Source: Isoptericola halalbus
GTDB lineage: Bacteria; Actinomycetota; Actinomycetes; Actinomycetales; Cellulomonadaceae
NCBI GenBank assembly: GCA_009663185.1
Contig: VJZX01000001.1
Coordinates: 248,001 to 312,000 of the forward strand
DNA length: 64,000 nucleotides
Direction: 5' to 3'
Shown here: positions 8,423-17,218 of the stretch, piece by piece
Layout of the letters: the number at the start of each line of letters is the position of its first letter
How positions within the stretch are numbered: position 1 is the first letter of the stretch
Notes under the pieces: generated by a model
The model's input: the letters and a program-made list of their open reading frames with translations, nothing else
What the model was told of the DNA's origin: nothing
The model's database searches: none
Position numbers and translations under genes: made by a program

Positions 8423-9391
8423 ATGACGACGTCCAGCACCACCCGCACCGCCTGGGGCTTCGGCCTCGCCACCGTTGCCGACGACGGCACCACGCTCGAC
8501 GTGTGGTACCCCGCCCCGGCGCTCGGGTCACCGACGGGCGCCGACGCCGACGTCCCGGCCGAGCTCGACACGCTCACCGAGCGGGACGAGGCGCGGCGCG
8601 TCGACGTCGTCGCCGTGCGGACCGAGATCGACCTCGACGCCGCGCCGAGGGACGTCGCCGACGCATACCTGCGTCTGCACCTGCTCTCGCACCGCGTGGT
8701 GCAGCCCCACGGCGTCAACCTCGACGGGCTCTTCGGCGTCCTGGTCAACGTCGTCTGGACCGACCACGGCCCGTGCCCGGTCGAGGGCTTCGAGGCCACG
8801 CGTCTGCGCCTGCGCGCCGCGACCGGCCGTTCCGTGACGGTCTACGGCGTCGACAAGTTCCCGCGCATGGTCGACTACGTGGTCCCGACAGGTGTGCGCA
8901 TCGCGGACGCGGACCGCGTGCGCCTCGGGGCCCACCTCGCCTCCGGGACCACGGTCATGCACGAGGGCTTCGTGAACTTCAACGCCGGCACGCTCGGCGC
9001 CTCCATGGTCGAGGGTCGTATCTCCGCCGGCGTGGTCGTGGGCGACGGGTCCGACGTCGGCGGCGGCGCGTCGATCATGGGCACCCTGTCGGGCGGCGGC
9101 AAGGAGATCATCTCGATCGGCCGGCGCTCGCTGCTCGGCGCCAACGCGGGTCTGGGCATCCCCCTCGGCGACGACTGCGTCGTCGAGGCGGGGCTGTACG
9201 TCACTGCGGGCACCAAGGTGACCGTTCTGGGCGAGATGGGCGAGGACGGCGAGCCGCTGGTCGTCAAGGCACGCGACCTGGCCGGGCGCGACAACCTGCT
9301 GCTGCGCCGCAACTCGCGCACCGGCGCGGTCGAGGCGCTCGTGCGCGGCGGGGTGGGCGTCGAGCTCAACGCCGCGCTGCACGCGAACTGA
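8423..9391 (+). CDS. dapD: Tetrahydrodipicolinate N-succinyltransferase
   Basis: Transfers succinyl from succinyl-CoA to tetrahydrodipicolinate, two steps upstream of DapE. The 322-residue protein is of the actinobacterial DapD type. An N-terminal alpha/beta region to about 150 is followed by a left-handed beta-helix with [43 protein letters not shown] and [14 protein letters not shown]. It faces dapE across a 56-base gap, the same pair arrangement as Rv1201c/Rv1202. The ATG start follows a TAGGCT box by 7 bases. Confidence 0.95.
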   Translation: MTTSSTTRTAWGFGLATVADDGTTLDVWYPAPALGSPTGADADVPAELDTLTERDEARRVDVVAVRTEIDLDAAPRDVADAYLRLHLLSHRVVQPHGVNLDGLFGVLVNVVWTDHGPCPVEGFEATRLRLRAATGRSVTVYGVDKFPRMVDYVVPTGVRIADADRVRLGAHLASGTTVMHEGFVNFNAGTLGASMVEGRISAGVVVGDGSDVGGGASIMGTLSGGGKEIISIGRRSLLGANAGLGIPLGDDCVVEAGLYVTAGTKVTVLGEMGEDGEPLVVKARDLAGRDNLLLRRNSRTGAVEALVRGGVGVELNAALHAN

Positions 9392-9399
9392 GGACACCC

Positions 9400-10299
9400 A
9401 TGGGATCGCCACGGCGCTCGCGTGCGGGTGGCGTCGGTGCCGTCGCGGCGGGGCTCGCGATCGTGGTCGCGGCCATCGTCGGCGTCGTGTGGGTCCTCTC
9501 TGTGCGCGACGGCGGCCCGGTGGTGGAGCGGTGCGCCGCGACGCTCGAAGGCACCGAGTGGTACTTCTCGCCCGCCCAGGCGGAGAACGCCGCCCTCATC
9601 ACGGGCACCGCGATCCGACGCGGCCTGCCCGCGCGCGCCGCGACGATCGGGATCGCCACGGCCCTGCAGGAGTCGAAGCTCGTCAACATCGACTACGGCG
9701 ACCGCGACTCGCTGGGCCTGTTCCAGCAACGGCCGTCGCAGGGCTGGGGCACGCCCGAGCAGATCATGAACCCCGTCTACGCGACCCACGCGTTCTACGA
9801 CGGGCTCGTCGAGGTCACCGGCTACGAGGACATGGAGATCACGGTCGCCGCCCAGGCGGTGCAGCGCTCGGCGTTCCCCGAGGCGTACGCACAGCACGAG
9901 ACACGCGCCCGCGCGTGGGCGTCCGCGCTCACCGGTCACTCCCCCGGTGCGGTGACGTGCGCGCTTCCTCCCGTAGCCGACGGGGACCCGGTCGGCGGGG
10001 CCGCGTGGACGGGCTTCGCAGACCACATCATGCGGGACCTGGGGTTGCCGCAGAGCTCGTCGGTACACATCCAGGGCGACGACACCATCGAGGTCGACGC
10101 GACGGCGCTGCCCTTCGCCGACCGGGACCGGTCCGCATGGACCGTTGCCCACTGGGCCGTGACGACGGCGTCCGCCACCGGCGTCGTCGAGGTACGCGTT
10201 GCGGATCAGGTGTGGACCCGCGCGGACGCCATCTGGCGCGACACCACAGGCGACCCGCAGCGGTCCGGCCAGGTCACCGTCACTGTCGCCAGTCCCTGA
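9400..10299 (+). CDS. Membrane-anchored lysozyme-fold (lytic transglycosylase-like) protein
   Basis: A 299-residue protein with an N-terminal anchor helix at about 14-34 and an outer domain. The segment from about 65 to 160 contains ATALQESKL with a candidate catalytic Glu, GDRDSLGLFQQRP, GWGTPEQIMNP and AAQAVQRSAFP, which is the layout of lysozyme-fold muralytic domains. Actinobacterial relatives are often loosely labelled heavy-metal transporters. It starts 9 bases after dapD and probably shares its transcript, which would link diaminopimelate synthesis to wall turnover. The C-terminal 100 residues are unrecognised. Confidence 0.65.
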   Translation: MGSPRRSRAGGVGAVAAGLAIVVAAIVGVVWVLSVRDGGPVVERCAATLEGTEWYFSPAQAENAALITGTAIRRGLPARAATIGIATALQESKLVNIDYGDRDSLGLFQQRPSQGWGTPEQIMNPVYATHAFYDGLVEVTGYEDMEITVAAQAVQRSAFPEAYAQHETRARAWASALTGHSPGAVTCALPPVADGDPVGGAAWTGFADHIMRDLGLPQSSSVHIQGDDTIEVDATALPFADRDRSAWTVAHWAVTTASATGVVEVRVADQVWTRADAIWRDTTGDPQRSGQVTVTVASP

Positions 10300-10305
10300 G
10301 ACGTT

Positions 10306-10361
10306 GTGAGCGGACTCTTGGCCCACACTCACTCTGGAGAGGGGGCCAAAAGTCCGCTCAC
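10306..10361. terminator. Long inverted repeat between convergent genes
   Basis: GTGAGCGGACTCTTGGCCC (10306-10324) pairs with 10343-10361 with a single mismatch in 19 bases and an 18-base loop. It sits between the ends of the lysozyme-like gene and gltA, so it can serve both transcripts. There is no T-tract, and the long, non-GC-clamped arms look more like a mobile palindromic element than a simple terminator. Confidence 0.6.
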
Positions 10362-10375
10362 ACCGGTCGGGACGC

Positions 10376-11698
<1,323 letters not shown>

Positions 11699-11828
11699 GT
11701 CTTCCTTCCCTGACGGGCCCACCTCCCGGTCTCGGGACGGCGAGCGCACGGCTCTCGGTGGCATCCGGGGCGGGCGCCGTGCCGCGGCACCCCTGCGCAC
11801 ACGTCAGGTCAGCCTCGGCCTGCGGTTG

Positions 11829-11858
11829 AACCTACCCCCGAATCCCATGGTGATCCAA
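11829..11858 (-). promoter_or_regulatory. Housekeeping-type promoter of gltA
   Basis: On the minus strand, TTGGAT (11858-11853), 18 bases, then TAGGTT (11834-11829). Both hexamers fit the vegetative consensus for Actinobacteria. The predicted leader to the gltA ATG at 11698 is about 125 bases. Confidence 0.6.
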
Positions 11859-11866
11859 TCCGCCGG

Positions 11867-13021
11867 TCAAGACGATGTGATGCGTACCACAGCGGCGGCG
11901 ATCGACTCGTCCGGCGCGGTGAGTGCCACGCGCACGTGCCCCGCCCCCGCGGAGCCGTAGAACTCGCCCGGCCCCACCAGGATGCCGCGCTCGGCGAAGC
12001 GGCGCGCGAGCTCGCGCGAGCCCACGCCGCGCTCGGCCTCGTCGGCGGGGCGAACCCACAGGTAGAGCCCGGCCTCGGAGTGGTCGACCGCGTACCGGGC
12101 CGCCTCGAGGGCCGGCAACAGCGCGGCACGCCGGCGACCGTACGTCTCCCGCTGCGCGGCCACGTGCGCGTCGTCGGCCAGCGCGGCGGTCACCGCCGCC
12201 TGGACGGGAGCAGGCACGATCATGCCGAGATGTTTGCGCGTCGCAAGCAGGTCGGCGACCAGCACGGGGTCGCCCGCGACGAACGCGGCCCGGTAGCCGG
12301 CGACGTTCGACTGCTTGGACAGCGAGTAGGCCACGAGCAGACCCTCGTGCGAGCCGCCGGTCACGCGCGGGTCGAGCAGGCTGGGCACGCGCGAGGTGCC
12401 GGCGGCGTGCTCGGGCGCCCACGGCGCCGTCCACGGCAGCTCGGCGTAGCACTCGTCGCCGACGACGACGGCGCCCACCTCGCGTGCGGCCTCGACGACC
12501 GCGCGCAGGTGACGGGTGTCGGCCACGGCGCCCGTCGGGTTGGACGGCGAGTTGACCCACACCAGACGTACGTCGCTGCGGCCGGCCCACTCGTCGACGT
12601 CGTCGGCGGGAAGCGCGGTCGCGCCCGCGAGCCGCGCCCCGACGTCGTACGTCGGGTAGGCGATGCGCGGGTGGACGACGACGTCGCCCGGCCCGAGCCG
12701 CAGCAGCGACGGCAGCAGGCCGACGAGCTCCTTGGAGCCGATGGTCGGCAGCACGGCCGCCGGGTCGACGTCGGGAACCGCGCGGCGGCGTGCGAACCAG
12801 GCCGCGACCGCCTCACGCAGCACGGGAGTGCCGTGCGTGAGCGGGTAGCCGTGGGCGTCCGATGCCGCGGCGAGCGCCTCCCGGACGACGCCGGGGGTCG
12901 GGTCGACGGGCGTGCCGATCGACAGGTCGACCATCCCGTCAGGGTGCGCGCGTGCCGTCGCCCGCACGTCGGTCAGGGTGTCCCAGGGATAGGCGAGGTG
13001 CCGAAGGTCGGCGAAACCCAT
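11867..13021 (-). CDS. dapC: Succinyldiaminopimelate transaminase (class I/II aminotransferase)
   Basis: PLP-dependent enzyme expected to make N-succinyl-diaminopimelate, the step between DapD and DapE. The 384-residue protein shows LSIGTPVDPTP, YPLTHGTPVLREAV, PSNPTG, GDECYAELPW and the PLP lysine in SLSKQSNVAGYR. The C-terminal Arg lies in GHVRVAL. It begins 20 bases after fdxA, an association seen widely in Actinobacteria (Rv1177-Rv1178). Assignment as DapC rather than another aminotransferase rests on this context and overall resemblance. Confidence 0.88.
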   Translation of the reverse strand: MGFADLRHLAYPWDTLTDVRATARAHPDGMVDLSIGTPVDPTPGVVREALAAASDAHGYPLTHGTPVLREAVAAWFARRRAVPDVDPAAVLPTIGSKELVGLLPSLLRLGPGDVVVHPRIAYPTYDVGARLAGATALPADDVDEWAGRSDVRLVWVNSPSNPTGAVADTRHLRAVVEAAREVGAVVVGDECYAELPWTAPWAPEHAAGTSRVPSLLDPRVTGGSHEGLLVAYSLSKQSNVAGYRAAFVAGDPVLVADLLATRKHLGMIVPAPVQAAVTAALADDAHVAAQRETYGRRRAALLPALEAARYAVDHSEAGLYLWVRPADEAERGVGSRELARRFAERGILVGPGEFYGSAGAGHVRVALTAPDESIAAAVVRITSS

Positions 13022-13041
13022 GCGGCGCGGCCGACGGGCGG

Positions 13042-13359
13042 TCAGGCCTGCGGCGGGAGGGCCGCGATCATCGGGTCGTCCTTCTCGATCAGACCCATCT
13101 TCGCGGCACCTCCGGGCGAGCCCAGGTCGTCGAAGAACTCGACGTTGGCCCGGTAGTAGTCCTTCCACTCCTCGGGGACGTCGTCCTCGTAGTAGATGGC
13201 CTCGACGGGGCACACCGGCTCACAGGCACCGCAGTCCACGCACTCGTCCGGGTGGATGTACAGCGACCGGTTGCCCTCGTAGATGCAGTCCACGGGACAC
13301 TCCTCGATGCACGCCTTGTCCTTGACGTCGACGCACGGCTGAGCGATCACGTAGGTCAC
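13042..13359 (-). CDS. fdxA: 7Fe ferredoxin (3Fe-4S and 4Fe-4S)
   Basis: Small electron carrier of 105 residues. The cysteines fit the seven-iron pattern: Cys9, Cys17 and Cys50 for the 3Fe-4S cluster, and Cys21, Cys40, Cys43 and Cys46 for the 4Fe-4S cluster; Cys25 is extra. The C-terminal extension (YEDDVPEEWKDYYRAN) is the usual one. It is first in an fdxA-dapC transcript. Which redox partners it serves cannot be read here. Confidence 0.95.
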   Translation of the reverse strand: MTYVIAQPCVDVKDKACIEECPVDCIYEGNRSLYIHPDECVDCGACEPVCPVEAIYYEDDVPEEWKDYYRANVEFFDDLGSPGGAAKMGLIEKDDPMIAALPPQA

Positions 13360-13429
13360 TGCTGGCTACCTTCCGGTCACGAAGGGGTCGAATGGCAGGT
13401 GGTCGGGGACCGCCCGCCTGGGGAGACTC

Positions 13430-13435
13430 TAGTAT
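13430..13435 (+). promoter_or_regulatory. TAGTAT -10 box, predicted leaderless start
   Basis: TAGTAT ends 7 bases before the GTG at 13443, so the mRNA of the small gene there would begin on its start codon. The region is shared with the divergent fdxA gene. Confidence 0.5.
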
Positions 13436-13442
13436 CGCGCAC

Positions 13443-13706
13443 GTGGAAGATCCGCACTCGCCCGTCCCATCGTCCGGCTGGCGAGACTGGCCCGTCGGCG
13501 CCCGGGTCGTGGTGCGCCGCCGACTCGCCGCCGACGAGGCCGCCGGAAAGCTGTGGACCGACATCATCGGCATCGTGCTCGCCGTGGACCACACGGGCAT
13601 CCGGCTGCGGACGGACGCGCCGCGCAAGCCGCCCGAGGAGATCTGGGTGGCCGCCGACGACGTCGAGGCTGCCAAGCGCATCGCTCCGCGGCGCCCGCAG
13701 CGATGA
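13443..13706 (+). CDS. Small SH3-like domain protein; lone N-terminal domain of a GNAT acetyltransferase family
   Basis: An 87-residue protein with WPVGARVVVRRRL, a central IIGIVLAVDHTGIRLRTD and EEIWVAADDVEAAKRIAPRR. In many Actinobacteria this domain is the N-terminal part of a GNAT acetyltransferase encoded beside fdxA, ending in the same VVAAKRVPPRP-type hinge. Here a stop codon follows the hinge and no acetyltransferase domain follows on this strand; the next gene is convergent. It is therefore either a stand-alone domain or a remnant. GTG 13443 is placed right after a TAGTAT box. Confidence 0.6.
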   Translation: MEDPHSPVPSSGWRDWPVGARVVVRRRLAADEAAGKLWTDIIGIVLAVDHTGIRLRTDAPRKPPEEIWVAADDVEAAKRIAPRRPQR

Positions 13707-13711
13707 GGCCG

Positions 13712-14174
13712 TCAGCCCGGCGTCGACGCGGCCCCCGCCTGAGCGAACCGCAGCGCGTTCTGTGCCGGGTCGACGACCTCCATCGTGGGACCGCCCGGTG
13801 CGTCCATGTCGATCCCGGGGTGCCGTCGCCGTGATGCTCGGACAGGTCGAGTCGCGTTCCCCCGCGACGCACGCGTCGGTACAGCGGCAGGTCGGGCTCC
13901 AAGCGTGCTCGAGCTCGACCCCGAAACCTGGGAAGTCGAGGTAGAACTCGCGCGTCCGCGCCTCGTCGAACATCCGCAGCACGGGGACGGGCGCACGCAA
14001 TCCCGCGACCGGTGAGCGCGTGCACGCTGCTGCCGCCGTGTTCCAGTCGCGGTACCCATGCTGGTGCGCGACGATCTCGAACGCCCGCGAGTGCGGGACT
14101 TCGAGGCCGTCGTCGGCAAGGTCGGCGCGTAGAGCGCGCGCCGCCCGCTTGAGGTCGGTGAGTGACGTGGCCAT
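13712..14174 (-). pseudogene. Decayed glyoxalase/bleomycin-resistance superfamily gene
   Basis: The coding sense is split over three frames. From ATG 14174, MATSLTDLKRAARALRAD through HSRAFEIVAHQHGYRDWNT to FGVELEHAW is read in one frame. About base 13900 a base is missing and the sense continues one frame over as PDLPLYRRVRRGGTRLDLSEHHGDGTPG. Near 13815 it moves to the third frame as IDMDAPGGPTMEVVDP and ends at 13712. Between the last two pieces about 25-30 residues usual for the family are absent, so an internal deletion accompanies the frameshifts. No intact product is possible. Confidence 0.8.
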
Positions 14175-14400
14175 GGTCCACCTGCCGTTCCGGTGCCGCG
14201 ACGTCCAGGGCCCGCGTTGCTGGAGTAGCACCGTTCCACACAGGGGACGGAGAACCGGGGTGAGCGACGTGTTCACCATGCCGGCCTGGGCCGGTGCGGG
14301 CGGCGGGTCACGTCGGACCCGTCGTCCAGGCTAGCGGTGTCGGGCTGATCGTGCTCCGTGCGGGTTCTGCACGGTCTTCGTACGATCGCTCGGAGAACCT

Positions 14401-15372
14401 CTAGCGGTGCACCTGGAGCTCCGCCTCGTCGGCGGTCACGCGCACGACGACGGACCCCGACGTGCAGCGGTCGAGGAGCGCCGCCGGCCAGTCGCCCTCG
14501 AGCGGGACCTGCTCGACGTCCCCACCGGTCACGGGCCGGCGCCCGGGCACCCACGTGGCCCGCACCGCGTCGGCCGCGTGGAAGAACTCGTGTGCGGGAC
14601 CGTTGGCCTCGAGCATCTCGAGCACGGCCTCGAGGTCGCGCACGACCTTGCGCAGCGCGGAGGCGACCCACATCGCGTTCTCGGTGACCATCGCCTCGGT
14701 GCGGGCGGGGTCGGTGAACGCGACACGCGTGCCGTCGCGGAAGCTGCCCGCCGCGAGCCCGAGAGCCACATCGCGCACGGGTGCGCCGGCCACGGCGTTG
14801 AGCAGCTGGGTCGCCACCACGTGCGGCACGTGGCTGACGAGCGCAGCGACCTCGTCGTGGCAGTCGTCGGTGAGCACGGCCGCGGTCCCGGCCAGCGGTC
14901 CCGTGACCAGGCCGAGCACCGTCGCGAGCCGGTCCGGGTCGGTCTCCGCATCGATCGTGACCGCCCAGGGCACGCCGTCGAGCAGCCCCACGTCGGACGA
15001 CTCGAACCCGCTGAGCTCGGTGCCTGCCATGGGGTGCGCCCCGACGTAGCGGCCGCCCAGTCCGGCGTCGGCGACGGCCGCGCGCACGGGTCCCTTGACG
15101 CTTCCGACGTCGGTCACGGTGGCGTCCGCCTCGATGCTCCGCGCGACCTCCGCGGCCACGGCCCGCATGGCCCGCAGCGGCACGGCGAGGAACACGAGCT
15201 CGCGCCCGGCGACCGCGCCCGCGACGTCGTCGGCCACCACGAGCCCGGCCGCGCGAGCTGCCTCGCGCGACGCGGGTGACGCGTCCGTCGCGACCACGTC
15301 GACGCCGCGCGCGGCGAGCAGCCGCGCGAGCGAGCCGCCGATGAGCCCGAGCCCGACGACGCCGACGCTCAC
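14401..15372 (-). CDS. tyrA: Prephenate dehydrogenase
   Basis: Oxidative decarboxylation of prephenate to 4-hydroxyphenylpyruvate, the tyrosine branch. The 323-residue protein has an N-terminal NAD-binding GLGLIGGSLA, then DVGSVKGPV, the active-site GAHPMAGTELSG and SHVPHVVATQL. The last 70 residues look like a degenerate extra domain with VVVRVTADEAELQVHR. GTG 15372 overlaps the pheA stop (GTGA); a second GTG one codon earlier is possible. It is last in the VanW gene-unknown-pheA-tyrA chain. Confidence 0.92.
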   Translation of the reverse strand: MSVGVVGLGLIGGSLARLLAARGVDVVATDASPASREAARAAGLVVADDVAGAVAGRELVFLAVPLRAMRAVAAEVARSIEADATVTDVGSVKGPVRAAVADAGLGGRYVGAHPMAGTELSGFESSDVGLLDGVPWAVTIDAETDPDRLATVLGLVTGPLAGTAAVLTDDCHDEVAALVSHVPHVVATQLLNAVAGAPVRDVALGLAAGSFRDGTRVAFTDPARTEAMVTENAMWVASALRKVVRDLEAVLEMLEANGPAHEFFHAADAVRATWVPGRRPVTGGDVEQVPLEGDWPAALLDRCTSGSVVVRVTADEAELQVHR

Positions 15373-16331
15373 CACAGCAGCCCCCGCTCGACGACGTCGG
15401 CCGCGTCGGCGCGCCGCACGCTCCCCGTGGGCACATGGTCGGGCAGCACGCCGTCGAGCCCGCCCTCGTCGGTCTCGGCCGGGTACGCGCCGAGGACCTT
15501 GAGCGAGTCCCCCGCGGCGAGCAGGTCCGCGAAGAGCGACCGCACGTCGGGCGCCCACGGCGCGGCGTCGAGCGTCACCACGAACACGTACTGGCCCTCC
15601 TGCGCCTTGAGCGGGCGCGTGACCAGGCTTGACATGTTGACGCGCCGCTCACCGAACGCCGCGGTGACGCGGGCGAGCACGCCCGGCCCGGTCACGACGG
15701 GTGTGATCGCGACGATCGTGCGCCACGCCTCGGCGCCGCGATCCCGCCGTGCGCCGAGCACCGCGCGGGCGTCGTCGCGACGTCGCAGCACCAGGAACCG
15801 CGTGCGCGCACCGGGGTAGTCGTCGACGGCGGTCGCGATCGTCGCCAGCCCGTAGAGCTCTCCGCACAGCGACGGGCCGAGCGCCACCTGGCTGCGCGTG
15901 ATGTCGCGGCACGCCGCCGCGTTCGACGCCGCGGCCACGGGCGCGAGGCCACGCTCGGCCACGAAGCGCGAGCACTGCGCCAGGCCGTGCGGGTGCGCGG
16001 TCGCCTCGACGAGCTCGCCGTGGTCGGGCAGCACGAACGCGTCGAACGACACGTCGAGCACGACCTCGTCGACCGCGACGACGTCGGCGCTCCCGACGAG
16101 CGCGTCCACGGACGGCACGACATACCCCTCGACCGAGCTCTCGATCGCCACGACGCCCCAGGTCGCCTCGCCGCGTGCGACGGCGTCGTGCACGGCGCCA
16201 ACTGAGGCGAGCGGCTCGGCCCGCACGGCGTGCTGCTCACGCCGCGCCCACGTGAGCACGGCCTGGTGCGTGAACGTCCCCTGCGGACCGAGGAATGCGA
16301 CGACGTCGGGCCGCCCGGCGCCCGGGCTCAC
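15369..16331 (-). CDS. pheA: Prephenate dehydratase with ACT domain
   Basis: Converts prephenate to phenylpyruvate, the phenylalanine branch. The 320-residue protein begins VVAFLGPQGTFTHQA, has the catalytic-region ATWGVVAIESSVEGYV, and a C-terminal ACT regulatory domain at about 215-290 where GVLARVTAAFGERRVNMSSLVTRP replaces the usual [24 protein letters not shown]. The common ESRP phenylalanine-binding motif is therefore altered to VTRP. No chorismate mutase domain is present. GTG 16331 overlaps the stop of the preceding gene. Confidence 0.92.
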   Translation of the reverse strand: MSPGAGRPDVVAFLGPQGTFTHQAVLTWARREQHAVRAEPLASVGAVHDAVARGEATWGVVAIESSVEGYVVPSVDALVGSADVVAVDEVVLDVSFDAFVLPDHGELVEATAHPHGLAQCSRFVAERGLAPVAAASNAAACRDITRSQVALGPSLCGELYGLATIATAVDDYPGARTRFLVLRRRDDARAVLGARRDRGAEAWRTIVAITPVVTGPGVLARVTAAFGERRVNMSSLVTRPLKAQEGQYVFVVTLDAAPWAPDVRSLFADLLAAGDSLKVLGAYPAETDEGGLDGVLPDHVPTGSVRRADAADVVERGLLW

Positions 16332-17218
16332 GACCCGGCCCAGCGCGGGACGAGCGGCTCGGGGCCGGGCACGAACTCGTCGCCCGGAAGGACGGCGAGG
16401 GTGCGGTGGGCGACGCCCCGTGCGTCGAGCTGGTCGACGAGCTCGTCCAGCACGCTCACGTGCGGGCACCGGAACGACGTGAAGAACACGTGCGGCCCGA
16501 GGCTCGACGGGTGGCTGCGCAGGTGGTGCAGGTCGATCCCGGCGTCCGAGAGCACCGCGAGGGTGGGCTGGAGCGAGCCGCGGTACTCGTCGTAAGGGCC
16601 GAACGCGAGCCACACCTGCGCGGGCACCTCGAACCGGGGCCACACGTCGCGCGCCTGGAGCAGGCCGTACCAGAGCGGCCGGTGCCGTCCGAGGCGTTCG
16701 CTCCCGGGCTGCTCGACCCAGCCCGCGGGCACCCGCGCGCGCTCGAGCACGAGCGACCCTGACGGCCCCGCGATCGCGGCCCGCTCGTCGAGCGACGTGC
16801 GCGTCGGCACGAGTCGCGGGCTCACGCCCATGGTGCGCAGGAGGTCGCGGCAGTCGCGCATGCCGGCCTCGTCGATCACGACCTGGCCCCCCGACGCGCC
16901 AGGCGGGGCGACCCAGACCCACTGTGCCGAGATGGCGACGGCCGACGTCACGATGAGCGAGGAGTCGCCGGCGAGCAATGCCTCCTCGAGCGCCGGCGAC
17001 GGCTGCTCGGGGTGGCCGAGATGGATGACCGCGGCGAGGTCGTCGATGCTCGCCACGGTCGCGAGCGTCTCCGCGGTCGTCCCGAGGTCGAGCAGCTCGC
17101 GCGACTCGTCCGTCACCACGGACACGACGGCGGAGCCCTCCGCGACGCCGGACCAGCCCGCCGTGCGAGCCGCGAGCGCGGCCTGCGCCGGCGACTCGCG
17201 CTCGGCCCGTCCGAGCAT
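16328..17218 (-). CDS. Uncharacterised protein with ACT-like C-terminus, coupled to pheA
   Basis: A 296-residue protein I do not recognise as a named family. The C-terminal stretch at about 215-285 (VWLAFGPYDEYRGSLQPTL, then LSDAGIDLHHLRSHPSSLG, PHVFFTSFRCP) follows the beta-alpha pattern of an ACT domain, with LRSHPS in the place of the PheA ESRP motif. Residues 20-120 carry an acidic alpha/beta region with no catalytic motif I can name. The ATG overlaps the VanW stop by one base and its own stop overlaps pheA by four, so it is made together with PheA and TyrA. A regulatory subunit for aromatic synthesis is one possibility. Confidence 0.6.
   Translation of the reverse strand: MLGRAERESPAQAALAARTAGWSGVAEGSAVVSVVTDESRELLDLGTTAETLATVASIDDLAAVIHLGHPEQPSPALEEALLAGDSSLIVTSAVAISAQWVWVAPPGASGGQVVIDEAGMRDCRDLLRTMGVSPRLVPTRTSLDERAAIAGPSGSLVLERARVPAGWVEQPGSERLGRHRPLWYGLLQARDVWPRFEVPAQVWLAFGPYDEYRGSLQPTLAVLSDAGIDLHHLRSHPSSLGPHVFFTSFRCPHVSVLDELVDQLDARGVAHRTLAVLPGDEFVPGPEPLVPRWAGS

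Noticed and set aside
14175-14400. A possible tRNA or small RNA in the gap between the broken glyoxalase gene and tyrA.
   Set aside because: No cloverleaf or T-loop sequence could be found; the gap is unremarkable apart from a CGTACGATCG motif.
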